NCBI GenBank assembly: GCA_036802685.1
Contig: DAIRVS010000184.1
Location: 1 to 7,191 of the forward strand
Direction of reading: 5' to 3'
Origin: HGW-17 sp938004375
GTDB lineage: Bacteria; Myxococcota_A; Polyangia; HGW-17
Length of the DNA stretch: 7,191 nucleotides
Notes under the pieces: generated by a model
What the model saw: only the letters and a program-made list of their open reading frames with translations
What the model was told of the DNA's origin: nothing
Databases searched by the model: none
Made by a program: the position numbers and the translations under genes
Shown here: positions 1 through 5,583 of the stretch, piece by piece
Layout: every line of letters begins with the position of its first letter
Position numbering within the stretch: position 1 is the first letter of the stretch

Positions 1-242
1 TGCATGGACACCTGGAGCTCCTCGGTGGCCTTGTACTTGAGCACCTGGCCAGCGGTGAAGCGGTAGCGCAGGTCGACCACCGGCCCGGTGGCCTCGGTGC
101 CGGCGACCTTGCCCTTGGCCTCGGGTCCGCCGGGACCCTCCGGGCCGGTGGGTTCGGTCGTGTCCCGGGCGTCGTCGGGGCCGGCCGGCGGCACGCAGCC
201 AATCGTCAACAAGAGCGCGAACAGTACCATCAGATTCTTCAT
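1..242 (-). CDS. Lipoprotein, N-terminal part (runs off left edge)
   Basis: Eighty codons are visible, from the ATG at 242-240 to the window edge. The protein starts MKNLMVLFALLLTIGC, a short basic n-region and hydrophobic core ending in a lipobox-like T-I-G-C with Cys16. This predicts lipidation and anchoring in an envelope membrane. After the Cys comes a Pro/Gly/Asp/Glu-rich linker (about residues 17-56), then VVDLRYRFTAGQVLKYKATEE. This last stretch resembles the opening of beta-rich lipoproteins of unknown function that begin with an 'LRYRFxxGxxLKYK' strand pair (from memory of such families). An AAAGGA ribosome site (minus strand, 256-251) lies 8 bases before the ATG and fixes the start. 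The gene lies 79 bases downstream of the radical SAM gene on the same strand and may be co-transcribed with it. The function is unknown and the C-terminus is not in the window. Confidence 0.85.
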   Translation of the reverse strand, partial: MKNLMVLFALLLTIGCVPPAGPDDARDTTEPTGPEGPGGPEAKGKVAGTEATGPVVDLRYRFTAGQVLKYKATEELQVSM

Positions 243-298
243 GGATTCCATCCTTTCGTGGTGGGCGCAGCGGGCCTCCATCGGCCCCGGGCGGCAAT

Positions 299-321
299 AT
301 ACGCGCCGACGCCGCGCGTAT
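299..321 (-). terminator. Hairpin just after the radical SAM stop codon
   Basis: ATACGCGC (299-306) and GCGCGTAT (314-321) form a perfect 8-bp stem around a 7-base loop. The hairpin begins one base after the TGA stop (324-322) of the minus-strand radical SAM gene and lies before the lipoprotein gene. The minus strand after the stem reads ATTGCC, so there is no T-tract. It is therefore not a textbook intrinsic terminator. It could be a weak or Rho-assisted terminator, or a structure protecting the 3' end of the message. Confidence 0.4.
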
Positions 322-1641
322 TCAACCGCCGCCCAGCCGCATGTCCTGCATGAGGAACATCTCGCGGTGGAAGACGTAGTTGTAGAGCGCGTAGAGCGCG
401 AACTTGAAGGGCGTGCGCAGGTGGGTCCTGGGGTCCAGGGCGCGTCGGGCGATGGAGGGCCACGAGTAGAAGCGCTCCCACGCCTGGAAACAGGCGGTCG
501 TCAGTTCGTCGGGGGTCATGCGGGCAGGGATGAATGCGGCGTGGTTGTAGCGGTAGTCGGGGTGGTCCCACCAGCGGCCGTCGAAGAGCAGGCGCCGGCG
601 GCGGGCGAGTTGACGGTAAAAAGGCGTGGCGGGGTAGGGCATGAGCAGGTTGAACGCGGCGAAGGCAAACTTGCGCTCGATGGCCCAGTCACAGAGCCGG
701 GCGATGGACTCCGGGGTGTCGGTGTCGTGCCCGACGGTGAGCGCCGCCCAGAGCTGCATTCCAAAGTCGCGGAAGACCTCGAAGCGCCGGGCGTAGTCCA
801 CACCCAGGTTCCTGACCTTGCCCATGGCCGCGAGGGTCTCGGTTTCCAGGCTCTCGACGCCCACCAGGTGGCCGACGCAGCCCGAGCGCATCATGGCGTC
901 CATGAACGCCGGATCCTCGGCCATGTCCAGGCCGCCCTGGGAGGCCCATCGGAGCTTCAGCGGCGCGATGGCGGCGAACAGTTCAAGCGCGGCTTGACGG
1001 TTGGCCGTGAGGTTGTCGTCGACGAACATCACGGTCTTCAGGCGCTGTTCGTCGAGCTCGCGCACGACCTCGTCGAGGCGGCGGAACACCTGCCGGCGGT
1101 CGAAGTACACCGCCGGCGCGCAGAAGGTGCAGGCGTGGGGGCAGCCCCGGGAGAACTGCACCAGGTGCACGGGCAGGTACTTCTTGCCGCGGAACAGGTC
1201 CCGGCGGGGGAACACGCCCGCCTGCGGCGCCTGCGGAGCCCCCCGGTAGCGGCGCTTCAGCCTGCCGCGGCGCGCGTCGGCGAGGACCTGCGCCCACACC
1301 GGCTCGGCGTCGCCCACGACCACCGCGTCGGCGTGGCGGGCGGCCTCGGCCGGGAGCAGGCTCGCGTGCATGCCGCCGAGTACCACGGGGACGCCCCGGC
1401 GGCGGTATTCGGCCGCGAGCTCGTAGGCCCGGGCGGCGGTGAAGGACTCGGTGGTCAGGCCCACGAGGTCGGTGGGGCGGTCAAAGGGCACCACCTCCAC
1501 GCGGTCGTCGAACATCTCGAGCTCGACGTCGGGGGGCGTGAGCGCGCCGAGCACGGCCAGGGTGAGCGGCTCGATGGCGCCCCGCTCGAATTTTCCGGGG
1601 ACGGGACGGCCGATGCACGGACGGACCAGGGTGACCTTCAT
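322..1641 (-). CDS. B12-binding-domain radical SAM protein
   Basis: This 439-residue protein has the architecture of cobalamin-dependent-type radical SAM enzymes. The N-terminal part (about 1-125) is a Rossmann-like B12-binding domain (MKVTLVRPCI start, VVLGGMHASLLPAEA at about 87-101, VVVGDAEPVW at about 107-116). The radical SAM core begins about residue 155 and has FSRGCPHACTFC with Cys167, Cys171 and Cys174, the CxxxCxxC ligands of the SAM-binding 4Fe-4S cluster. Later signatures are MFVDDN (205-210), GVESLETETL (261-270) and PYPATPFY (335-342). The last ends the barrel in relatives such as BchE- and HpnJ-like proteins. The C-terminal 90 residues form a helical tail rich in Arg and aromatics. 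Such enzymes make or modify lipids, pigments or natural products; the substrate here cannot be told. MKVTLVRP is chosen as the start because it matches the usual N-terminus of the domain; an in-frame ATG at 1686 would add 15 Cys-rich residues. Neither start has a strong ribosome site. Confidence 0.9.
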   Translation of the reverse strand: MKVTLVRPCIGRPVPGKFERGAIEPLTLAVLGALTPPDVELEMFDDRVEVVPFDRPTDLVGLTTESFTAARAYELAAEYRRRGVPVVLGGMHASLLPAEAARHADAVVVGDAEPVWAQVLADARRGRLKRRYRGAPQAPQAGVFPRRDLFRGKKYLPVHLVQFSRGCPHACTFCAPAVYFDRRQVFRRLDEVVRELDEQRLKTVMFVDDNLTANRQAALELFAAIAPLKLRWASQGGLDMAEDPAFMDAMMRSGCVGHLVGVESLETETLAAMGKVRNLGVDYARRFEVFRDFGMQLWAALTVGHDTDTPESIARLCDWAIERKFAFAAFNLLMPYPATPFYRQLARRRRLLFDGRWWDHPDYRYNHAAFIPARMTPDELTTACFQAWERFYSWPSIARRALDPRTHLRTPFKFALYALYNYVFHREMFLMQDMRLGGG

Positions 1642-1834
1642 GGGGTCGCACTGTACCGGAGCGCACGGCGAGGCGCAACCACCCATTTTCTTTTCGCGAT
1701 CAGGGCCGGGTTGGCCAACGTCATCGGGAACTGCGTGGTCCAGAAATGACCGGCCTGTGAAAAAACCGGTTCAAAAACCGGTCGAGTTGTGGCATTCTCC
1801 CCCCGGTTTCGAACCTCTACCAGGAGCCGGATCG
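1642..1834. promoter_or_regulatory. Divergent intergenic region with AAAAACCGGT repeat
   Basis: This 193-base region separates the minus-strand radical SAM gene from the plus-strand zinc-ribbon gene and must hold promoters for both. AAAAACCGGT occurs at 1761-1770 and again at 1773-1782, a 12-base period; each copy ends in the palindrome ACCGGT. A further CCGGTT lies at 1803-1808, inside the inverted repeat GGTT-TCG-AACC (1805-1815). I could not find a convincing -35/-10 pair on either strand, so promoter positions are open. The repeat position, 53-74 bases before the zinc-ribbon start, suits an operator. Confidence 0.45.
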
Positions 1835-2260
1835 ATGAGTCAATTCCTCTGCCCGCACTGCAAGAAGAACCTGAACACCTCCGATGGTCAGAACGTCGAA
1901 CTGAAGGGCTGCCTTAACGGCGACAAGTTCGAGTTCTGCTTCCCGATCTCCCTGCCGGCCGCCCTCGGCGTCTATGGCGCGCGGTTCCCCGAGACCCTGG
2001 AGATAGAGAAGGGCGCCCTCGTGGAGTTCCACTGCCCGCACTGCGACTTCAACCTCACCATCCCCGAGGTGCACCGCCACGCGTTCATCCTGATGCAGGA
2101 AGGGAAGGACAACTTCGCGGTGGTCTTCAACCGCGTCTACGGCGAGCACAGTTCCTTCCAGTTCGACCTGCAGCGCCACACGCTGCTGGCCGCCTACGGG
2201 GAAAACCTCGACTCCTACCGCGAGGATTTCAACCGCGATCTGAATTTCTTTGGTTGCTAG
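1835..2260 (+). CDS. Small zinc-ribbon protein, function unknown
   Basis: This 141-residue protein has two identical knuckles, CPHC at 6-9 and CPHC at 67-70, spaced as one four-Cys zinc ribbon with a 57-residue insertion. Other cysteines are at 26, 35 and 141 (the final residue). No signal peptide or membrane segment is visible, so it is probably cytoplasmic. The second half (about 76-141) is rich in aromatics and charged residues (FAVVFNRVYGEHSSFQFD), with no catalytic motif I recognise. A CAGGAG ribosome site at 1821-1826, 8 bases before the ATG, sets the start; the open frame extends further upstream but without such a signal. The GTPase gene starts 72 bases downstream on the same strand, so the two are likely one transcription unit. 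A zinc-dependent adaptor or regulator role is only inference. Confidence 0.85.
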   Translation: MSQFLCPHCKKNLNTSDGQNVELKGCLNGDKFEFCFPISLPAALGVYGARFPETLEIEKGALVEFHCPHCDFNLTIPEVHRHAFILMQEGKDNFAVVFNRVYGEHSSFQFDLQRHTLLAAYGENLDSYREDFNRDLNFFGC

Positions 2261-2332
2261 GTCCGCCTGGGGTATCCTTCAAGCGCCCCGGGGCACCTCC
2301 CGGAGCCTGGTCATCCACCACGGAGTCGATGC

Positions 2333-3786
2333 ATGCCGCTGGTCAGCGCCCTCACGAAAAGCCTGCAGGTCAAGATCGTCTACTATGGCCCTGGGTTGTC
2401 CGGGAAGACCACCAACCTGGAAAAGCTCGCCGTCATGCTGGACAAGGAGCGCGTCGGCGAACTGATGTCCCTGGACACCAGCGGGGATCGCACGCTGTTC
2501 TTCGACTGGATGCCGCTGGATCTGGGGAAGATCCGCGGCTTCGACGTCAAGATCCAGCTCTACACGGTGCCGGGCCAGATCCGCTACGACCGCACCCGCC
2601 AACAGGTGCTGCGCGGGGTCGACGGCATCGTGTTCGTCGCCGACTCCCAGCGCGACGCGGTGGAGCAGAACCTCTACAGTTTCAAGAACCTGCGCGACAA
2701 CCTCGCGCTCTCGGGGCGGGATCTCGAGGAGATTCCTGTCGTCATCCAGTGCAACAAGAAGGATCTCCCGAACACCATGTCCACGCGGGAGATGGCGGTG
2801 TCCCTGCACGCCGAGCACCTGCCGTTCATCGAGGCCTCGGCCTCGTCGGGGCAGGGCATCCTCGAGACGCTGCGGCTGATCACGCGCCTCACGATGAAGC
2901 ACGTCCAAGCCTATCTGGATCCCACGACCTCGAGGGATCTGCCTGCACCCTCCACCGAGGCCCTCGACGGTGACTCCCTGCTCTCGAAGATGCTGTCCTC
3001 GGACGCCATCCTCAAGGAGCACCGCGACGCCGAAAAGGTCGCGCCGTCCGACGCGGACAAGGTACCGGACCCGACTGGCACCGTCGCCGATGACGCGGCC
3101 ACGACTGCGGAGGCGCCCGAGGTCGCGCCCGAGGTCGCGCCCGAGCCCGGCGTTCCGGCGGTGAGAGTGACCGAGCCTGCCGTCTCCGTGGGAATCGGCG
3201 GGCCTGTCCCGGGGCCCGAAGAGGTTGACCGCGCCGACTCCTCCGAGCTCACCCCGGTCGTCGAGATCGTAGATACGCCCCTGGTGTCCCGTCCTGCGGC
3301 CGAGCTCGAGATCGAAGCGGAGCCAGCACAGGAAGCCGTTGTGGCATCGGAGACCGATTTGCCGGAGACCGTGGCGCCGGAGACCGTGCTGCCGGAAACC
3401 GTGGCGCCGGAGGCGCCGGTGCCACCCGAGGCGCCGGTGCCCGCGCCCGCTGCGTCGATTGTCCCCAGTGCCGTTCCCATCAGCGATCGCAACCAGATCC
3501 CCGACCTCTCCGAGCCGATCCGGCACGTTGAACTCGGCACGGATCCCGTCGACGCAGCGGCCCCGCCCCCGCCCCGGCCNNNNNNNNNNAACTGATCGTC
3601 GACGCCGCCACCGAGTCCTCCGGCGCCGTCGAGGCCCTTCGTCTGCAGGTCGACGCAGCGGAGGCCCGGGTCCGCGACCTGGAGCTGCTGGTCGCCCGCC
3701 AGTCCGTCCAGCTCGAGAACCTGACCTCCCAGTTCGCCGCCCTGCGTCGAATCCTGGTTCAGGCCGGTCGCGATCTCGACCGCTGA
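2333..3786 (+). CDS. MglA-like GTPase with long C-terminal extension (crosses assembly gap)
   Basis: Residues 1-195 match the MglA family of Ras-like bacterial GTPases, which control polarity, gliding and type IV pili in Myxococcus. The P-loop is GPGLSGKTT (19-27) and the switch I region holds Arg53. YTVPGQ (77-82) has Thr78 in place of the usual switch II Asp, a hallmark of MglA, plus Gln82. NKKD is at 141-144 and EASAS at 167-171. Arg53 and Gln82 match the catalytic residues of M. xanthus MglA, so GTP hydrolysis is expected. MglA itself ends near residue 195. Here a low-complexity Pro/Ala/Val/Glu tail runs from about 200 to 415 and enters a 10-N gap (3580-3589). After the gap, 3592-3783 encodes 64 residues with coiled-coil character (AEARVRDLELLVARQSVQLE), ending in TGA at 3784-3786. 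That frame is offset by two bases if the Ns are taken literally, which makes a false stop at 3593-3595. GGAG at 2322-2325, 7 bases before the ATG, supports the start. No MglB is adjacent. Confidence 0.85.
3113..3145 (+). repeat. 12-bp tandem repeat inside the GTPase tail
   Basis: GCGCCCGAGGTC occurs twice exactly (3113-3124 and 3125-3136), followed by a partial third copy, GCGCCCGAG (3137-3145). It is in frame and encodes Ala-Pro-Glu-Val units. It marks the tail as repeat-expanded, disordered sequence. Confidence 0.85.
3347..3439 (+). repeat. 15-bp tandem repeats encoding PETVA-type units
   Basis: Five 15-base units lie head to tail at 3347-3421, followed by a related 18-base unit (3422-3439). 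The clearest copies are CCGGAGACCGTGGCG (3362-3376), CCGGAGACCGTGCTG (3377-3391) and CCGGAAACCGTGGCG (3392-3406); the first and last units are degenerate. In frame they encode SETDL, PETVA, PETVL, PETVA, PEAPV and PPEAPV. The unit length is a multiple of three, so gain or loss of copies would change linker length without breaking the frame. Confidence 0.9.
3580..3589. other. Assembly gap (10 Ns) inside the GTPase gene
   Basis: Ten Ns interrupt a GC-rich, Pro-coding stretch. Ten is a conventional scaffold filler, and the frames on either side do not match at that length, so the true gap length is probably different. GTCGACGCAGCGG occurs on both sides (3548-3560 and 3649-3661), with a near copy at 3598-3609. 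Local repetition and high GC may have broken the assembly here. Confidence 0.95.
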
Positions 3787-3813
3787 TCCCCCCTGCAGAG
3801 CTATCGGGGAAAA

Positions 3814-4311
3814 TCAGCAGATCCCGGCGAAGTGGGGCGCCAGTTTGTCGTAGGTGGCCTGCAGGTACTCGGGCATGACGCGGACGTCGCCGATCACGGG
3901 CATGAAATTGTGATCGCCGTTCCAGCGGGGGACGATGTGGAAATGGGCGTGGTCGGCGATGCCGGCGCCGGCGGCGGCGCCCAGGTTCATGCCGAGGTTG
4001 AAGCCGTGGGGGTTCATGGCGGCGCGCAGCCGGTCCACCGAGGCGCGCAGCACCTCGCACAGGTGGGCGTACTCGTCCGGGGACAGTTCGCTCAGGTCCG
4101 CCACGTGCCGGCGCGGGATGATCAGCAGGTGCGCGTTGGTGTACGGGTAGCGGTTCATGAGCACCATCGAGTCGCCGCCCACGTCGAGCACGCCGTGGTC
4201 CCGCCAGGCGTCGTGATCGAGCGCCGCGCGGTTGCAGAAGACGCAGCCGGTCTCCTTTTCGGTCCTGCCTTCGATGAAGTCCATGCGCCAGGGTGCCCAG
4301 ATCGAGTCCAT
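3814..4311 (-). CDS. HIT-family hydrolase/phosphorylase (Ap4A-phosphorylase type)
   Basis: The 165-residue protein carries the histidine-triad motif HAHFHIVPRW at 121-130, with His121, His123 and His125. The middle His of such triads is normally the nucleophile that attacks the alpha-phosphate of nucleotides. The start, MDSIWAPWRMDFI, followed by CVFC (Cys23, Cys26) and a later GDHNFMPV (132-139), is typical of the branch that includes mycobacterial Ap4A phosphorylase Rv2613c, a cytoplasmic enzyme of dinucleoside polyphosphate turnover. PYTNAHLLIIPRRH (56-69) is another conserved HIT-core segment. Length is normal and all key residues are present. A weak AAGG element precedes the ATG (4311-4309). 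The gene converges on the GTPase gene, with 27 bases between the two stops, and diverges from the exported-protein gene. Exact substrate preference cannot be read from sequence. Confidence 0.93.
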   Translation of the reverse strand: MDSIWAPWRMDFIEGRTEKETGCVFCNRAALDHDAWRDHGVLDVGGDSMVLMNRYPYTNAHLLIIPRRHVADLSELSPDEYAHLCEVLRASVDRLRAAMNPHGFNLGMNLGAAAGAGIADHAHFHIVPRWNGDHNFMPVIGDVRVMPEYLQATYDKLAPHFAGIC

Positions 4312-4329
4312 ACACGCCGCCTTTCGCGC

Positions 4330-4360
4330 AATATCCTCCGTTTCGCGTGGCCGATGTCAA
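4330..4360 (-). promoter_or_regulatory. Possible sigma-70-type promoter for the HIT gene
   Basis: On the minus strand a perfect TTGACA (4360-4355) is followed after 19 bases by GATATT (4335-4330), which matches TATAAT at four positions. The start codon is 18 bases further on. The spacer is longer than the ideal 17, which lowers confidence. Confidence 0.4.
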
Positions 4361-4381
4361 GCGAAAAGTCCAAATATGGGG

Positions 4382-4409
4382 TTGAGTTGCCGGTCGTTTC
4401 TGATATTGT
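4382..4409 (+). promoter_or_regulatory. Possible promoter for the exported-protein gene
   Basis: TTGAGT (4382-4387) and TATTGT (4404-4409) are 16 bases apart, each matching the sigma-70 consensus at four of six positions. This is the only AT-rich patch in the 143-base divergent region, and it lies 45 bases before the start codon. Confidence 0.35.
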
Positions 4410-4454
4410 ATTGCACCGGTCACGTCATCGTGATGGACCTTACCTGGAGGCTTC

Positions 4455-5444
4455 ATGCGCACCATACTTCCGATCGCCCTGTTCCTGCTCCTCCCCGGGC
4501 TGGCCTTCGCCCAGGGCAAGACCTTCGAGGATCTGGCCAAGACCGCCAAGGCCACCAGCGACATGGAGAAGGTCGTGGGCCCGTTCCTGCAGCAGTGCGG
4601 CACGGGAAACGAACTGCCGGATCTGCACTGCCGCGCCATCCGCCAGTACATGCAGCACAAGATCGGCACCCAGATCTTCACGACCACGGTGGGCGGGGGC
4701 GCGCTGGCTTTCGCCGAATACGACTCCGTGAAGTTCGTGTATCCGGTGACGCTCAACGGATGCCTGACCTGCTCGAAGCCCATCGAGTTCGATCCGGTGC
4801 TGTTCGCCCCCAACAACAAATTTTTCATCACTGCCAAACTGCCGGCCAAGATCGAGGGCAATGTCCCCAAGGGCATCGACCTTGGCAAGTTCGAGATCGC
4901 GGTGGATCCCCGCGAGCTGGGCAAGTGGACCAAGAACGTCCAGCCCTTTTTACAGGTGCAGTTCCTGTACCGCGTCATGGCCGAGAAGGTCTGGGACGCG
5001 AAGCTCGGCGCCGGCATCACCCTTCACACCGGGGGCTACCGCGTGTTCAACCGCTGCTCGGGTGAGGTCCTGTTCTCGTCCCCTCCGTCGGCCGGCCCGG
5101 TCCCGGTGGACAAGCGAGGCTGCCCCGACGCCGGTGACAAGCCGGTGGTCGAGGATCCCACGAAGAACCTGCCCGAGAAGCTCGCCCCCAGCCAGATCCT
5201 GGATCTCATGAAGGGCATCCGAGACAAGGTCGACGCCTGCTACCAGCAGTACCAGATCCCGGGCGTCGCCGAGGTCTCGGTCACCGTCACCGGGAAGACC
5301 GGCGCGGTCGCGGGCGTGAAGCTCCGCGGCGCCTTCGCCGACACCCCCACCGGGAAGTGCGTCTCCGACGCCATCACCGCGATCAAGTTCCCGATGTTCA
5401 AGAACGAGTCGTTGACCTTCTCCTACAAGTACGACCTCAAGTAG
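4455..5444 (+). CDS. Exported eight-cysteine protein with AgmX/PglI-like C-terminal domain
   Basis: This 329-residue protein begins with a clear Sec signal peptide (MRTILPIALFLLLPGLAFA, likely cut between Ala19 and Gln20), so it acts outside the cytoplasm. The central part (about 40-230) is not recognised; it holds Cys48, Cys59, a GCLTCSK pair (Cys103, Cys106), Cys201 and Cys223. The last 80 residues (about 248-329) follow the pattern of the AgmX/PglI C-terminal domain common in Myxococcota. An Arg-Asp-Lys-Val helix with ACYQQY (Cys262) leads into strands VAEVSVTVTGKTGAVAGVKL, then a helix with KCVSDAI (Cys302), then IKFPMF. These two Cys are usually both present in that domain and may form a disulfide. 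All eight cysteines are in the mature protein. TGGAGG (4445-4450) sits 4 bases before the ATG. The role is unknown; an envelope structural or motility-related part is inferred only from the domain. Confidence 0.88.
   Translation: MRTILPIALFLLLPGLAFAQGKTFEDLAKTAKATSDMEKVVGPFLQQCGTGNELPDLHCRAIRQYMQHKIGTQIFTTTVGGGALAFAEYDSVKFVYPVTLNGCLTCSKPIEFDPVLFAPNNKFFITAKLPAKIEGNVPKGIDLGKFEIAVDPRELGKWTKNVQPFLQVQFLYRVMAEKVWDAKLGAGITLHTGGYRVFNRCSGEVLFSSPPSAGPVPVDKRGCPDAGDKPVVEDPTKNLPEKLAPSQILDLMKGIRDKVDACYQQYQIPGVAEVSVTVTGKTGAVAGVKLRGAFADTPTGKCVSDAITAIKFPMFKNESLTFSYKYDLK
5427..5441. repeat. 15-bp direct repeat, copy 1
   Basis: AAGTACGACCTCAAG ends the exported-protein gene (codons for KYDLK, just before its TAG). 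The identical 15-mer recurs at 6134-6148, beyond the iron-sulfur gene. Bases on either side of the two copies differ. Confidence 0.9.
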
Positions 5445-5461
5445 CTCCCGCCCCCGAAGAC

Positions 5462-5480
5462 GGTCGCGCGTCCTGCGACC
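5462..5480 (+). terminator. Hairpin after the exported-protein gene
   Basis: GGTCGC (5462-5467) and GCGACC (5475-5480) form a 6-bp stem with a 7-base loop, 17 bases after the stop. A TTTT run occurs only at 5491-5494, ten bases beyond the stem, so this is at best a weak intrinsic terminator. Confidence 0.3.
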
Positions 5481-5514
5481 CGGTGCCGCGTTTTCCCGGT
5501 CCGTAAGTTGGGGC

Positions 5515-5542
5515 TTGCCATCCTGTAAGACGTGACTACATT
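5515..5542 (+). promoter_or_regulatory. Likely promoter for the iron-sulfur membrane protein gene
   Basis: TTGCCA (5515-5520; five of six matches to TTGACA) and TACATT (5537-5542; four of six to TATAAT) are separated by 16 bases. The same TACATTGG occurs in the likely promoter of the lipoprotein at 6144-7016. Transcription would begin near 5549, at the foot of the hairpin at 5547-5567. Confidence 0.5.
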
Positions 5543-5546
5543 GGGC

Positions 5547-5567
5547 CCGCCGCGGCGCCCGCGGCGG
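5547..5567 (+). promoter_or_regulatory. Nine-bp GC hairpin at the expected transcription start
   Basis: CCGCCGCGG (5547-5555) and CCGCGGCGG (5559-5567) are perfect inverted repeats around a 3-base loop. All nine pairs are G-C. The hairpin lies 4 bases after the -10 element and 16 bases before the proposed TTG start. It could be an operator for a dimeric repressor or a 5'-end RNA structure that affects translation or stability. There is no T-run after it. Confidence 0.6.
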
Positions 5568-5583
5568 ACTGCGAGCCCGAACC

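Noticed and set aside
88..1749. Long plus-strand open frame of about 550 codons opposite the radical SAM gene
   Set aside because: The minus strand encodes an unmistakable radical SAM protein with CxxxCxxC and a good lipoprotein start. The plus frame is a low-complexity shadow.
1785..1815. TGGCATT as a sigma-54 -24 element upstream of the zinc-ribbon gene
   Set aside because: No GC-containing -12 element is found at the required spacing.
2285..2294. GCCCCGGGGC palindrome between the zinc-ribbon and GTPase genes
   Set aside because: It is short with no loop, and expected by chance in such GC-rich DNA; it does not argue against co-transcription.
3785..3815. Possible bidirectional terminator between the GTPase and HIT genes (TCCCC ... 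GGGGA)
   Set aside because: The stem is only about five pairs with a long loop, and neither strand has a T-run on the correct side.
2279..5020. Very long minus-strand open frame (over 900 codons) across the gap
   Set aside because: It lies antisense to the GTPase, zinc-free of any family signature, crosses the gap and both strands of the HIT and exported-protein genes, and is explained by the GC-rich codon bias of the true genes.
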